DNA from: Chlorops oryzae
Lineage: Eukaryota; Arthropoda; Insecta; Diptera; Chloropidae
Reading direction: 5' to 3'
DNA: 64,000 nt
Assembly: GCA_020466095.1 (NCBI GenBank)
Contig: CM035807.1
Coordinates: forward strand, 115,057,124 to 115,121,123
The notes under the pieces were generated by a model. It was given only the letters and a program-made list of their open reading frames with translations. It searched no databases and was not told the origin of the DNA. Shown here one piece after another: positions 39,701 through 54,700 of this stretch. Position 1 is the first letter of the stretch, and each line of letters starts with the position of its first letter. The position numbers and the translations under genes were made by a program.

Positions 39701-42700
39701 AGTGTACTAGACGAAGTTATCCAGTTATGTTTTTTCTTAATTTTAATAAAAAGAATTTCAAAAAATTCCTTCCTGGTTTGGGAGTTATGGGCCAGAAATG
39801 ACAAAAAGAGGTAAAAATAATTTTTTTTTAATTTTTGAGATTATTGCTTTTTGGATCTTCTATATGGAGTTTTTCGGATCATTTATAGCTGTAGTTATTT
39901 TCTCCGTTTTCAAGGTTAAAACTTTGTTATAGGCAAGAAAGTAAAAATTTCAACAATTGTCAGATATAGCCATCAGTAAGTGCGCAATTTAATACTCGGC
40001 CATACTGTTCCAAATCAATTTTAAATTGATCCGTTGTCAATCTGACGAAACCAAATGTAGACAGTCGCTACATTTATGAAGGACTTTTAGGAACTGCAGT
40101 AAAAATATTGTTTACATTCGATGTCCTTAAAATTGTGTCACATTCTAATCTAATTTTAATTACAATTCAATGAGTAAAGAATTAAATTCAATAAGCCTTT
40201 TGAATAAGTATTATGGTAAGATCCGTTATGACAGCATTTATGTTTTTTTTTCTCTTTCCGCATAAGAATTGCGTTCAAAAAATTATGCAACATGAGATCG
40301 CATAAATTCGCCGCTCATCCATTTGCTCAAGTGCAAGAATGGACACCAGAAGACAATAACAATAACACCAACAAGCAACAATGGCATCGCAATATTACAA
40401 CGCCGTAACACCATCGACAGCTACAACCACAGCGATAGCGACATCGACATGGACATGGACGTGGAGCACAACGACAGCACGGCATGGACAAGTACATCGA
40501 CAAGGGAACACAGAAAGCTTATCGCAAACTTGTAGCCCGATGAACGGTAAGCCAAGGTAACGCAAAGGTAAACTAAGGTTGCTCGAATTTTCGTTTGGAA
40601 TTTGCATTCATTCAGAGAACGTGTAAGATCCCCCTCCCCTTCTCATCCTTCGTGTTCTTCTTCTCCTTCTGCCGCCTTGAGCGTGTGTACGTAGTCTGCA
40701 CCATTAGAGCCGCCACCGCAAGAATGCAATTGTTTTGGCTCGATTCTGTTTGACTTTGGTATACAAATATTGTACTTTTTGCTGTCTCGGTGCGATTCTG
40801 CATTACACCCAACTCGGGTCATTATGGTTACTTGAGATGCGAGGAAAACGTTAAAGCAACACGCCGCGGCGCCGCATCGTGTAATTTTCATATTTTTACG
40901 CGAGAGCATAATGCGCCTGCGCACGCTTCGGGTGATTTCTGCTGCTGGTCCTCAGCTCAGTTCAGTTCAGCTCAGCTCTCCGACCTTCGATGGTCATTTG
41001 GCAAACGTTCGTGCATACGGCACGAGCAACAGCACATACGATCGGAGACACACGAGAACAAAGAGAGTGAAAGAAGCGTGTTCTAAATTTTCTCAATAAT
41101 TGACAGCGCAACAACAATAACAATTGATAACCTGCTGCGCGAGGGCGTACAAAGTATCGATGTTCGTATGGATCGTATGGAGTGTGGGGCTGCCTTTCAT
41201 GCGGCTATAAAATTTCATATGCACACAATCAATGACTTCCGCCGAATATGATGCGAAATATGCAAAGCAATTGCATTGAACTGCTGCAAATGCCTTCTCC
41301 TTTTACTGCCGCCACTTTGAATGCTGCTGCCCACTGCTGCTGCTGTTATGTCAGATGAAATTGGCCCAACACTCGATAGAGAATGACAATAGAATTTGGT
41401 CAAATATGGGAAAAGAACTACTCGAATAGAGCGTGGGACTCAATTTTTATGGAAGATGCGTAATTGATTTCGAATAATACAAAAGGCAGTTCACCTAAAT
41501 CTGTTATTTCAAGGTAGATCATTAGCCCTCTAATGCCACAATTTGTTTTTTCAACGAAAAAAAAAAGATAAAACTTGTTTCGGGTAGAAAAAAAAATACC
41601 AATCTCAAAATTTTTTTAAAACCTATCGATAATTTAAACTATCGATTAAAGAAATTATCGTTTAAATAAGCAATCGAATTTCGAAATAGCCATTACTGTA
41701 CCTATCGATTATTGAAACAATCGATGACTGAACCTATCGATTATTGAAGCAATCGATTACTGAACCTATCGATAATTAAAACGATCGATTATGGGACCTA
41801 TCGATTATCAAACTATCGATAGCTCCCCAGCTCTATCGATCCAATAAATAAGACAAACTTACACACGTTCTTGCTTCATCACGTCGTGAAAAATCTTCAG
41901 AAATTCTGCGAGTCTTATGTGTTCCATTTTACAAACCAAATGAGAATTGTGGGCGTCATGCTAAAATTTTATTCCATGCACTGATGCCAGAACGAGGGGT
42001 TTTTTCCAGTGATGCCAACTTGGCGCTTTTCGCGCTAGATCTACGGCTTTTGGAAGGCCCGCGGCGCGAAAACGTCTATTTAGGGCCAAGCTATTTTCGC
42101 GCGAAATCAAACGCTTTTTCGTTGCGTTCATTTAAGTTTTCAAAATAGCTTTTCCTTTAATTTTTAACATCAAAATGAGCATTTTGATGGTGATGATAAT
42201 GATGATGATGATGGTGGTGATGATGATGATGGTGATGATGAGTGATGATGATGGTGATGATGATGGTGATGATGATGGTGATGATGATGGTGATGATGAT
42301 GGTGATAATAGTGATGATGATGATGATAGTGATGGTGATGATGGTAATAGTGATGATGATGGTGATGATGGTGGGGTTGGTGATGGTGATTATGATTATG
42401 ATGGTGAGGTTGATGATAGTGAGGGTTATGATGATGGTGTTAATGTTGCTGATGGTGGTGATATTGTTGATGATGGTGATGATGGTGGTGGTGGTGATAT
42501 GATGATGATGATGATGATGATGGTGGTGATGATGATTATGATGGTGTTGATGATTATGATGGTGTTGATGATGGTGATATAGTGATGATGATGATGATAG
42601 TGATGATGATGGTGATGGTAATGGTGATGATGATGGTAATGATGTTGTTGTTGATGATGATTGATGAATGGTGTTGTTGGTGATGATGATGATGATAATG

Positions 42701-45700
42701 GTGGTGATGATGATGATGTTGGTGTTGTTGATGGTGATTATGGTGTTGATGGTGATGATGGCGATGATGGTGATGATGATGATGGTGATGATGATTATGA
42801 TGGTGTTGATGATTATGATGGTGTTGATGATGCTGATGGTGATGATGGTGTTGATGGTGGTGATGCTGATGATTATGTTGGTGATGCTGATGATGTTGGT
42901 GGTGATGATAACGATGATGACGACGATGGTGAGGTTAGTGATGATGATAATGGTGGTGATGATGATGATGTTGGTGTTGGTGATGGTGATTATGGTGTTG
43001 ATGGTGATGATGGTGGTCATAATGTTGGTGATGCTGATGATGGTGGTGATAATGTTGGTGATGCTGATGATTGTTGGTGGTGATGATAACGATGTTGATG
43101 ATGATGGTGAGGTTGGTGATGACGATGGTGAGGCTGGGTATGATGTTGTTGATGGTGATAATGATGTTGATGATGGTTGATGGTGTTGATGATGGTGTTT
43201 ATGTTGTAGATGTTGATGATGATGAGGTTGGTGATGTTTATGTTGATAGTGAGGTTGGTGATGATGGTGTTGATGGTGATGATGGTGATGATGGTGATGG
43301 TGATGATAGTGTTGATGATGACGGTGTTTAAATTTTAAAATTCTACCCTCCGATAGTTCTCCAGCTCTACTCAGACGCCTGAGAATTTCTTCAATTCATG
43401 GCCTTTTATACCTTTCCGAAATCATGAATTCAGTGAGAATTGTAGGAATTTTTTGAAAAAAAGTACCATTTCTCGGGGTAGTTTTGCATTTGGAGGGAAA
43501 TAATGATTGGAAATTTGTTTTCAGAACGAATACCATCAAAGGGAACTATGAGCGTATTCGGAGGGTGCTTTTGGGGGTTCAAGCCCCCCTCGAAATGCGC
43601 GGAATTACAAAGGGGATTGAGAAAATGATCTCGCTGGATAGTTTTGTTATGCCTTAAACTTCTTCTGAAATGATTTTCTGCGAGACTGGATCAGATCGAA
43701 CTATTTTTAGGGGAACCTATAGTACTGGGGTCTGTTTTGAAAAATCGTAGAAACTGCTGTGCTCCTCGAGAGGACTTTTGTGGGTCTATTTTTTGATTCT
43801 ATGAGCTGATAAAATTGATCTTTGTGAGACTATGTTATCATCATGTGTGGTTTGGGTCAAAAGTTTTGTCAATTATTGAATGAAAAACCTTTCGATTTTA
43901 TGGTTAAAGCGACGAAGTAGAAATACAGTCCACTCCCTCTTAAACGTACACCTATGGGACCGAAAAATATGTCCGCTTAAGAGGAAAATATTTGCGAAGC
44001 CCATTCCCAAAAAGCGTCCCCCTTAAGAGGAGTGTCCGCCCGGAGATTAAAGACTATACACGATTGCTTGAATAAGATCTTCACATAATTAATCCAATTT
44101 CGCAGTAGCATTATATGCTGGAATAATCCAATTCAAAAGGTCTTACAACTCACTCGGCCCACTCGATTGCTACACGACAAGAATTCTCTTGCTAATGCAA
44201 TTCAGATAAAGAGAAAAATCCATTTGAAGAAGAAGGCGATCCTAGATGAATCTTCCCATCGTTTGGGGGGAACCAGTTCTGTTGCGCGCGCGCGAGGAGA
44301 GATGGACACTAATTCATACCAGTTTAAAGACTCAAATCTGCAGAAAATAACCATAAACAAAATAAATAACACACTGTGCGCCAATGACATTCGCCCAAGA
44401 CCCCCAGACGACAAGACAACAAGAACGAACACGCTGGTCGGCGAGTCGGCGAGCCTGCGAGGACAAAACTGCGATGGGCAGCCTAAATGAATCGATTGGG
44501 CTCTCCTCTCCGTTCGAGTCACAAATTTTTATGAACGAAAATCGTCCCGTCGCCATCGCCATTGCCATTGCCATTGCCGTATTCATCGGTAATCGTCGTG
44601 TCATCGTCGTCGATGTTGTTGCTCGCTATCACCGTCATTATTGTCGTCTTGGTGTGGATCTTTGGTTAGGTTACCCTGTCCCTGTTTTTATTTTTTAAAT
44701 CTTTTTGCTCTGTTCTCCACTTGCTGCTGATCTGGTCGTTGACATTCACTTGTTGAATCCTGTTGAATCGGCGACATTTGGATGGAAATCGTTAAGAGCG
44801 CATGAAAATCCAATATGCCGCTGCTCTGGGCCATGTCTCAATTGGTCGTCGTCGTCGTCGGGCATTTCAGTTCGCCTTGGCCAATTTCCTTTTTTTCCTT
44901 TGCTTTTCTTTCTTTTCTTTCAAGAATTTTTGCATAATCATTTTTCAGCCAACAAATTTCAATTAAGTTGTTGCCATCGACAGCGGTAACACGATTCCAG
45001 AAATTTATAAAAAAAAAAAAAAATATTTTAAAAAAATTAACCATACAAAAAAAATGATATAAGAGGAAAGAGAGCAGAACATTGAACGAGGAATGAGTGT
45101 GGAAACTCTTGAGAAGAAAAGTGTGCTGCGCATGCGCCAACGCCGAAGTGAGTACTACCTAGACTGTAATCAGCACTTGCTGCTCGCGAAGCTCTAACAG
45201 TTGCTGACGCTTCTGCACTGCACTGCGCTCCATGTTGGCCATTTTTTTGTTCCATCTTCCGCCTGCGATGTGTGTCCGCGCATGCGCCAATAGCAATTTT
45301 TAGCCATTCTAATTTCGTAGCTAAGTACATCGACCAACATCCATTTGGCTATGCTAAATTCGTAATCTACAGCATGCATCACATATGTAGGTTCATTTCT
45401 GAAGGCCCATGCCTGCTGCCGTTGTGTCGTTATTTGTAGCTGTACATGTCGAACACAACGGCAACAACAACAACAACAACGACGACGATGAAGCAAACCA
45501 GCGTTCAAAATACATATACAATATATAGGTACATATATATATATTTAGTACAAATTTACACGAACAATTGCAAGAATCCACGTCTTCAACCACATCCTCA
45601 AACCACCTCGTCTTCATCGTATCTAATTTGGTTGCAACAACAAAAAATAGCAACAATAAAAAAGGCGAATTTTCTGCCTGCAAGCCAGGCATGCGCTCTG

Positions 45701-48700
45701 AAATGCATGGAAATTGCTTTCTTAACTCAGTTTTGGTGCTGGCAGCAACCAAAAAAAACAAAAGGAATCATGAATGAATGATCTATTATCCATTGAAGAA
45801 TTGATTGATTCCAGGTCGTTTGTATTGAAAATTCGTTAGTAGAAATTTTATGAGCGAGTAGCCAGTGCTGTGGCGGCCCCAGACCGCTTCCGATCTGAAA
45901 CACTTTGCCATTCCGACAGGCCCTTTTCTGGCAGTGCCTACCATAATCCTCCGTGCCTGGCTTCCTAGCGAATTAATGTATTGCCCGTTTCGGAGATCTA
46001 ACTAACAACTAACAACTACCTCAATGAGCCTCTTGGATGGAGCAATAAAATTTAAGTATAATTGAAACTAATTAGCAATAAAAAAAAAACAGTAAATTAT
46101 GAAAAATTTATCAGTTTTTTTATGGACAATTTTCGTAGTCAAATTCCTTTGCAGAAGCGAAAGATTATCTTCACGGATTCGGTGGAACGAGCAAGATAAT
46201 CGAAAGAATTTCAATTAAAATTGAGTGCTTTTGCGATTTTCCAGATGATTACGCTGATTGGAGGAGATTCATTTGAGAATATTTGAGACGACTATTTTGG
46301 AAGTGGTGAGGAAAAATTTGACCAAAAAAAAAAACCCCCGAGAAGACCTTTATTTGTGTGGTAGGATGGATCTGATTTTGTTGGGCCCATACCGAGTTTT
46401 ATCGGTCTCCAGTGGGAAAGGAAAATTCTAATCTGTAATATATAGTGTTGAAACAAAATGAGTAAATACTACTTGATATCGAGTACTTTTAGTCGATACT
46501 GAGTATATTTTGTACTCAATACTTACCACCAAGTATTTTCGCGGTATCGATACTTTAATATCAGTATTTACTCATAATATTTTTCCTTGTATTAGTGCTG
46601 TAAATTTGTGGGGTTTTTCCCTTTTTGAGGGACTTTTTTCGATTTCATTTGAAATGGATTTTTCGTAAGCATTTTCCTCGCAAGGGAAAGGGATTTTTAT
46701 AAATTATCTAAAGGTTAAACCTACGCCAAAATTATTGGCAGCACTGACAAGAAACAATAATTCAAACTCCCACACTAAAAACCTCTTTTCCCACCCTAGA
46801 AAAATCGTTAGTACTTCAAATTTACTATACCAACAGGTATATCATATAATTATATATTAAAATCTGACCACCCTAGAAAAAATCCCTAGCTGCGCCCATG
46901 GTTTTGATGTGTAAATACCAAGAATCATAAAAATTTGTTTAATCTTGAGCGAGTACTACCCAGTATCGATACTTTTGGTTCGGTATTTTAGTGGTATCGA
47001 TACTTAATCTCGATACATTAAATGAGTACTGGTATCGTTTCAACACTACATATATATGTGAGCTAATTTTTGATTATTTTGTCTCTTCTTGTTAGTGTCC
47101 GACCGAAGGTTCGGCTTCGGCTTCGGCTTCGGTAATCGGCATAATCGGCCAATTCTTAATCTTCGGCTTCGGCTGGAAAAAGCCGAATATTTTAGCCGAA
47201 TATTTTTGCATTTTAATGGAAGTAAAAAAGCCACGATAGATTTTCAATTGCTTCATTGAGACCTTTTACACTAGTGAATTATTGCCGTAAATTCTCACTT
47301 TGTGGGCGACTAAAGCGAAAGAATTTAGAGAAAATTTGAGCGGTTTTTTTTTGTGCTTGTCAAATGAATAAAGACTGATTTTGTTTCCTTACTGTAAAAT
47401 GTTTTGCATTCGGCTTCGGCCTTCGGTCTTCGGCCGAAGTCTTCAACTCTGCCGATTGTTCGGCTTCGGCTAAAAATCCACCTTCGGTCGGACACTACTT
47501 CTTGTATGTAAGTCCGCATAAAGCTAATGAGAATTTTAGAAAAATATTTATATGCACTTAAAAAAATTTCAAGCAAATGTTAATAAATTTTGTATTTAAT
47601 ACAACAAAAAAATCAACCAAATTTTTCTTCATAATTTAATATAACGAACTTTTCCCGAATTTCGCGATTTGTTTGAAATTTTTTATTGGGACAATTAAAA
47701 AACCGATGAATCGAGTTTAACAAACGCCATCAATTGGAATTTTTCATAGCAAGTTTTTCAGTGTAAGCCTTCTATAAAGACCGAAAATTATCCTCAGTTT
47801 AGGAGAGATTCTTCTATACCGACAACAGTGATGTTTCTGGTCAAAAGATAGGGATTCGGAGGCGCTGTTGCCAGTTAAGGGGAATCCCTCCTAAATCAGA
47901 AGACATTTATGATCTTTAGTGGAGTCTTAGGGCAGAGAAGTGGTCACTGAAATTTTTAAAGGACCTTATGGGACCAAGTTTTTGTTTTTTAAAGATTTTA
48001 AAATTTAATTTTAGGTAATTTTGGCCTTGTTTTGAGACATTCATGGGAATATTCCCCTAAAAATCTGGTAACAGTGTTCGGAGGGTCATGCCAATTTATA
48101 GAATTAATTTTTTAGTTCTTATTCTTCTTCTTAACTATTCTTCTATCCACTGTTTACCACTTTTCGGATTATCTCAGACAATTTTTACTCTCATGAGTCA
48201 TGAGTCATCACATAAAAAAAAGCCTGGGCAATAAATACCTACTTCAGAGAATATAAAACTATTACGCAATAAAACTAGTTTGAGAAATGTTAACCCATGA
48301 ACACAACAAACCGATCATTTCTTAGACAATAAGGGCTTTAATAATTTCATCATCAAAGGCATCATGATCTTTTCCTCAAATGAAAGAGCGATATGTCAAT
48401 AAGTTGGACTCCTTTGGGAGATGAAAAACAATTCCCTCAAAAAATATGGATTATTTTCTTCGCAGGAATATTTTTCGGTCAATTTTTAAATCCTTTGTCT
48501 TCTACCTAAATAATTATGAAATATGAAAATTACAAAGAAACAAAGGTTGAAGGAAGTTTTTGCAAATTTTGTCAATATCGGCTTGGCCTCGACGATCACC
48601 GACGGTGACTCATTTCGATTCCACACTCCCCGATCGCATTCGTTCATTTGACCTTATTCCGAAAGTAAATGAAGACTTTGACAACGGCCGATCAAGCGCA

Positions 48701-51700
48701 ATGTAGGCGTCCATTGATTTATTTATATGCCGGTACTTTGTTTTTAATGTTCGGTGGAGTCCGCACACCAAAAAAAATGAGAAAAAAAAAAAATTGAGAG
48801 GGGATAAAACAATAAACCGATCATGTGGAGTAGACAGAAGCTCAAAAGAAACACTGACTGACAATGGTTTTTGAAGAGTAAATGGCTGCGATCTTTGTGC
48901 GATTCAAGGGATCGGATGAGATCGGATGGGATCGGCTCGGATCGGATCAGTGCATCGAGAGAGGTAAGAGCGATTACACAAGGGAAGCTGTGTGTCTGTT
49001 CATTGTTGTGCGGATGGATTCGGACTCGCATTCGGATTCGGGTTCGTTCATAAACTAAAAGCCCACTAATAAGCACCTTCGAAAGTGCTTCTGGGCTGCT
49101 GTTGGCCACTGCTCTTTTGGGCCTCTTGTTTCTCCTCTTAGCGATTATTTTTTGCGCCAATTTTATTTTTTTTTTTTTGTAAATTTTTTCATTCCTTTTG
49201 TTTGTTTGTTGTTGTCGTTGTCTGTCGGTTAAATTCGTTCAAGACTGTTGACTGGAGAGCGCATGGCATACGATGCAATGAACGTATGTAGGTAGGCAGG
49301 AGCGAACTTGTTTGGTGATTTGTTGAGTTCGTTGGAATTTTTGTTTTCTGATTTTTTTTTTTTTTTAATTCATACATTTTAATTTCTACTTTTAACCACA
49401 CAAATGCTCACGCTTCTTTCGTTGCCTCGGTCCGTGCAGGCGCATTCGCGTTTTTTTTTTCTGCTGTCTTCCTGTTCTGCTGCGCTGCAATGTTCAATTT
49501 AGTTGTACAGATTTTGACCTGGCCAACCTTTGCGGCTGAAGATTACGACCGAATTGGCCGAGAAGAAAAAGACAGAAACAAAATTAGTTCAAGTTAAGAG
49601 TCAGTGTCCGTTTCAATGGTGCGGTCAGAGAATTGCACGTGGGCTGGAGGAGAGCTCGCTGAAGCATTCTATGTAGGCCGATTTGTATGGACCCTTTAAA
49701 TCGGGCAATGTTTATGCTTTGTTGATTTATGAGAAAACATAATTTTACTTATTTTCAGAGATTAATTCATGTGAATGGTCTCAAAAAAGCCATGGTCAGA
49801 ATGTTTGCCGAAGAAAAATTGCATCAATTTCATTCCGAAATGATCGAGTATCCTTGAATCTTCTAACATATTTAAATATGATCGAATTTGAAATACATTC
49901 TCTTCACTAGAGAGTGTGTGTCTTCGCCAAGAACACCCTGTTCGTTGATCGTTCTGTGACCGCTATGCGCGATAACCTTTTCCTGCTAATTTTTACTCCT
50001 ATGCCATGGCATATAAAACCGTAATCAATATCAAAGAAAAATGTAAAAAAAGAAGCAACGAAAACGAGGAGCAAAAATAAAGAAAGGAAGAAGGAGAAAA
50101 ATGAAATGAAACTGCGCCCCGGGTTACACATCGCAGATACAATTTTAGATTATGGTTGGCCCAGTATGCCGCCGTCAGCCGATGCGCTGCGCATGCGCAT
50201 TGCCGTGCAATTGTTGCGGGAGCAACTACCACAAAGTGAGGCTCTGCTGCCACTGCTCACCGTTTTTTTTTTTTTGCATCCTCAAAAAGAAAACTGTTTT
50301 TAGTAAAAAAGCAAGCCAAGCTAAAGTACAAAATAAGGCGTGCTAGTTGGGTATAATCATCATCAGCTCTGATAACACACCGCGCCACTAAGCATGAGCA
50401 TCGAAGGTAATTGAGTGCAGAGCACAATGCCACAATGCCAACGGGCATCGATGGGTTTTTAGCAACATTTGCCGCCCTCCCGTCTCCGGGTCTGCATTTG
50501 ACCTGTGTTGCTGTTGAACGCCATTCCATGATCCTCGGCATCCTATGGCATTTGACTCGACTCAACTGAACGTAAGGCTTTATGTACCTACGATTTGAAA
50601 TTTTTTCTTCCGTCGTCATTGCAGGTTTCAGGACTCTTTCCCAGATAGAAGTGGGTACATGATATGAAAGAACCTCTAACCTTTGTTTTATGCCTTCTCT
50701 TTTTCTATTATTTTTTTTTTATTTATTTTTTTTTTTCATTTCGATTTCGCCTTGGATCAACGTTGCGCCTTGTTCATCGCTTTTGCGCAGGCGTGCGTTT
50801 ACCGTGGCGCACCAAAGCGAAGATGCTGCATAAGTGCCAAGAGCCTTTGGACCTTCTAACCTCGTTGTGTCAGTGACAGTAGACGAGCGTACGGGCAAAG
50901 GAAAATGAAAAAGATACTAAACAGCGACGACATCATCAGCGCACAATCATGTCCCAATTGGAATTGTGTGCATAAAAGACAAAAAAAAAAAAAAATGCTA
51001 GGAGGAGCGAATGTGTAGGCAGCCAAAAAAAAAAAAGAAGAAGAGAAGAAACATTCAGTAGGCGGGCGGAATGAAGGCATTGCGATGAGGCTTCTTCCAA
51101 CATGAAAATATGACGTGAAAAGTACAATTTGTGCCATTGTTCCCGGTTCTTCGAGCTCATGCAATAGACGGTTATGTATGTGAGTAGGTCTACATCGGAA
51201 TGGGCATGTATGTAGGTAGTTGTCTACCTATTTTTCCATCATTTATCGAATGCGATTTTATTCGTGCCCCGTTCGATATTTGTTGGTAGCATTTGGGCGG
51301 ACTCCGATTCGATTTCGTGAGGATTGGGCAACGCGACTGGCACGTGGCTTTATGCTGGTTGATGCCAGAGTAAAAATTTACAGTTACACACAGAGAAAAA
51401 AATCAACCAGAAAACTGATTAAATCATAAGGAAAAATATACAAATCGGCTTCAACAAGGAATATTTTTAATTTGAACAATTTTTCTTGTTGGAAAAATTA
51501 AAGATTTTCGTTTTGAATCAACCATATTTGAGGTTGAATTGGCCACATAGCCCTCTGCTGAACATAACCCCAAAAAATAGCCATCGGATGGACTTCATCC
51601 GATTTGGTCACTCCGTTGTCGTGACTGCTTTCGCAATGCTTCAAAAGTTCTAAGATGAATAAATATCTTATATGTCCTATTTTATAAACCAAATGAGAAT

Positions 51701-54700
51701 TATACGCTGGACATAAAAAGTTCTAAGATGAATAAATTTCTTATGTCCTATTTTATAAACCAAATGAGAATTATAGCGAACGTAAAGAAATGCAATTAAA
51801 CATATTTCCTTCAAATCAACCAAAAATGATGTTGACTCAACCATTGTTCTTTTGAAATTTTGGTTCTGCTCGAAAATCAAAAGGACTGTGAATAACAATG
51901 CGCACTTTCAAAAAAAATCATGGTAAATTTCTCTCAGTGTACAAAATCATACATCCTACTAACGAGGCGTCTATAGTTTCCGAAGGCTGGACTTTGAACT
52001 CTGTCGCAGGTGGAAAAATATGTGGAAAAATTGGGCCTTGAAAGAGGCAGGTAAATTTTAAGGAAAAAATGGTTCAACACAGAGAGGATAAAGCAAGTCG
52101 TTAGCCATAAAGTAACCAAGTTGCAAATAAGGGGAAGTCCTCTACTAAGCGATGCATCACTTGAACTATCCGAAGCACTGTCAATAGGCATTAGTTCTCG
52201 TGGCAGTTATTGAGCAAAGAATAGGTATGTGTTCAAAGAATAGCGTATGTTTTTTTTTTTTTTAATCAAAAAGTAGCATATTTTCAGGCAACCAGGCAAA
52301 TGCCCGATGGGCCCCCAGCGTGCTGTACTTTTTAGCTGCAAGGTTTTCTTTTTTTCTTAGGTAACAGAGCCAAATTCTTCAAATGCCTGGTGGGCCCTTT
52401 GACCCCCCAGTCCGCCCCTGACAGATTGTGAGGAAATGTCTATCATTAAAAAAAAAAGAATTCTTATTTCTACCTAAAACTAAGACGGACTTCTTCTTGG
52501 AGAAAAACAATAGAGAAATCTACTAAACTTTGTTCTGATTTTTTGGATTTTATGCGGTCTTTTTTCTCTGTGTACCCATAAATTAAAAAAAAAAATAATC
52601 TTATTAATAGAGCTCGTATTTTGAATATTTTGAATTTGTTTGCATTTAACTGTGCTTTTTGAATATTTTATTCACTGAAGTAGGCTTTTTTTTGTTAATT
52701 TGACAATTCAACATTTTAATAGGGATACTAAATCGAACTAAAGCCCAAAATCCAACATTGCGAGAGCGCGAGACGAGACGCACACAAATTTCAATACATT
52801 CAATCATATGGTTCAAGCTCCAATGTATCGCACTGCGAGACCTCGTAGCGAGAAAATTTTGAAAAATTGAATATTTCTCGTTGCGAGGCATTTTTGACAG
52901 GTTAATGATGTAGCTATTTTTTGAGTACTCGCTATTGGGTACTCGTTTAAACTAATAAAACAAAAACTGTTCACTGTTCCGTGAAAAAGAGCTTTTAAAA
53001 TATTTCGCGAGCTTTGGTTCATTTTGAAAATTTTGAATTAAATTTTAAACTCAAGTGATGACGTATAATTTTTATGAGTACTCGGTACTTGTTAGATTGG
53101 TACTTGGTTCAAATATTGCATTACTAGAAGCGAAATTATGCTATCATCTGCGTGACGCAAAACTCTCATTGGAGATTGAAATGCGTCACGCAAAACATTT
53201 TCGTGACGTCGCGCACTCTCGCATCGGGCTCTCGCAATATTGGATTTAGGGCTTAACTGTGCTTTTTGGATATTTTATTCACTGAAGTAGGATTTTTTTT
53301 TGTTAATTTGATAATTCAACATTTTAATAGGCATACTAAATCGAACTAATTTGGAATTTTTCACTGTGAATTTTTTGCATTTTTGTGTGATTTTTAAAAA
53401 AATATTTTTTGAATTCGTTGAATTTTTTGCATTTTTGTTTGAATTTTTTGGAATATTTTTGAATATTTTTTGAATATTTTTTTGCATTTTTTTTTTTCAT
53501 TTTTCTACATATTCAAATTCCGAGGCATAGTTATTAATTAAGCGCTAAGTTTCCTTCCTGCTGGATGTGCTCCTATGTATGAGATTAGGTTTGTCTTTCT
53601 TGGGTTGGATGTTTTAATTTGTTTCACCCCATCTTCGACCCCGTTTCACAACCGCAACCAATTCCGCAAACCTCTCGAAATACACTGTGAAACACGGTGA
53701 CAGATTTGATCGGTTTTTCAATTAAATTATTTAAATGAGTTTTCAATTAAAGCTATGTGTACAAGGCTACAAGCTAATTACCCTGAATGCCCCATTGCCA
53801 AAATAAAAAAATAAAAAATTCCCCCGTTTGATTGCATTGACATGTTCGAACAGTTTATGCCAAGTGTGCTCGAACAATGATTTCAAAGATACGCTCAAAC
53901 TCGGAGGTTGTCCATTGAAAGAATGCGATCTCTCAAATCGCAAAAGCGTGCGGGCGTACCTCACAACCTGAGCAATAATTTATGCGCCACAGTTCTCCGG
54001 TACACTCGCGATAGAACGTTGTAGTCAAAAGTACCTACCACTTAACTTCGGACTGTTCTGTTGTGTTCTGTTCTGCTCGATTCGTTGTTGTTGTTGTTGG
54101 TCTTTTTGCGCTACAATAGAATTCAAATCTTAAGACGAACGCCTACGTGAACAATTCGACATCGACGTTTGGCATTTGCCATGTCAAATGCAATCAGACA
54201 GTCTGTCGTACTTGTTTTTTTTCTTTCTTCCTTCTCTTCTCATTTTTATTGGGTTTGTTTTCTTTACTAACGTGCTCGTGTGCAACAACAAAAACACGGA
54301 ATAAAAAAATTATAAGAAAATAAAAGAAAAAACAACAACACGAATCGCTGGAATAACAACAAAAACCAGAACTGAACTTTAGCGTGATTACGAGCTTAAA
54401 ATTGAGTGGTTTTTGTTGCTCTTGTCGTTAAATTGACATTTAACATTTCAGCGTACCAAAGTCAAAAGGCGACAACATCGTCGGCAATGAATGGCGAAAT
54501 GCAAAGAGCAGGCGACTCCACGATAGCGATAGTGATATGGAGAGGAAGAGGAAGACGAAGACTAGGCGCTGCGTGCCAATATTCTCAGCGTTGCCTTATC
54601 GCGCTCTAATTTGGGTTTTGCAATGAGGCGCAATTTCAAGGCATCTCATCTCTCCACTGGCCGCAATGAGACATACAGAAGAAGAAGATGATCATTACCC

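Noticed and set aside
41999..42140. hAT element end (CAGTGATGCCAACTTGGCGC)
   Set aside because: The sequence is suggestive, but I found no partner terminus or target duplication.
42157..43083. Long open frames of 135-287 codons on both strands
   Set aside because: All are translations of the GAT/GGT trinucleotide repeat; no domain or start context supports them.
43925..44055. Complete Tigger/pogo-type MITE
   Set aside because: One end resembles such elements (CAGTCCACTCCCTCTTAA) but no matching opposite end with TA duplication was found.
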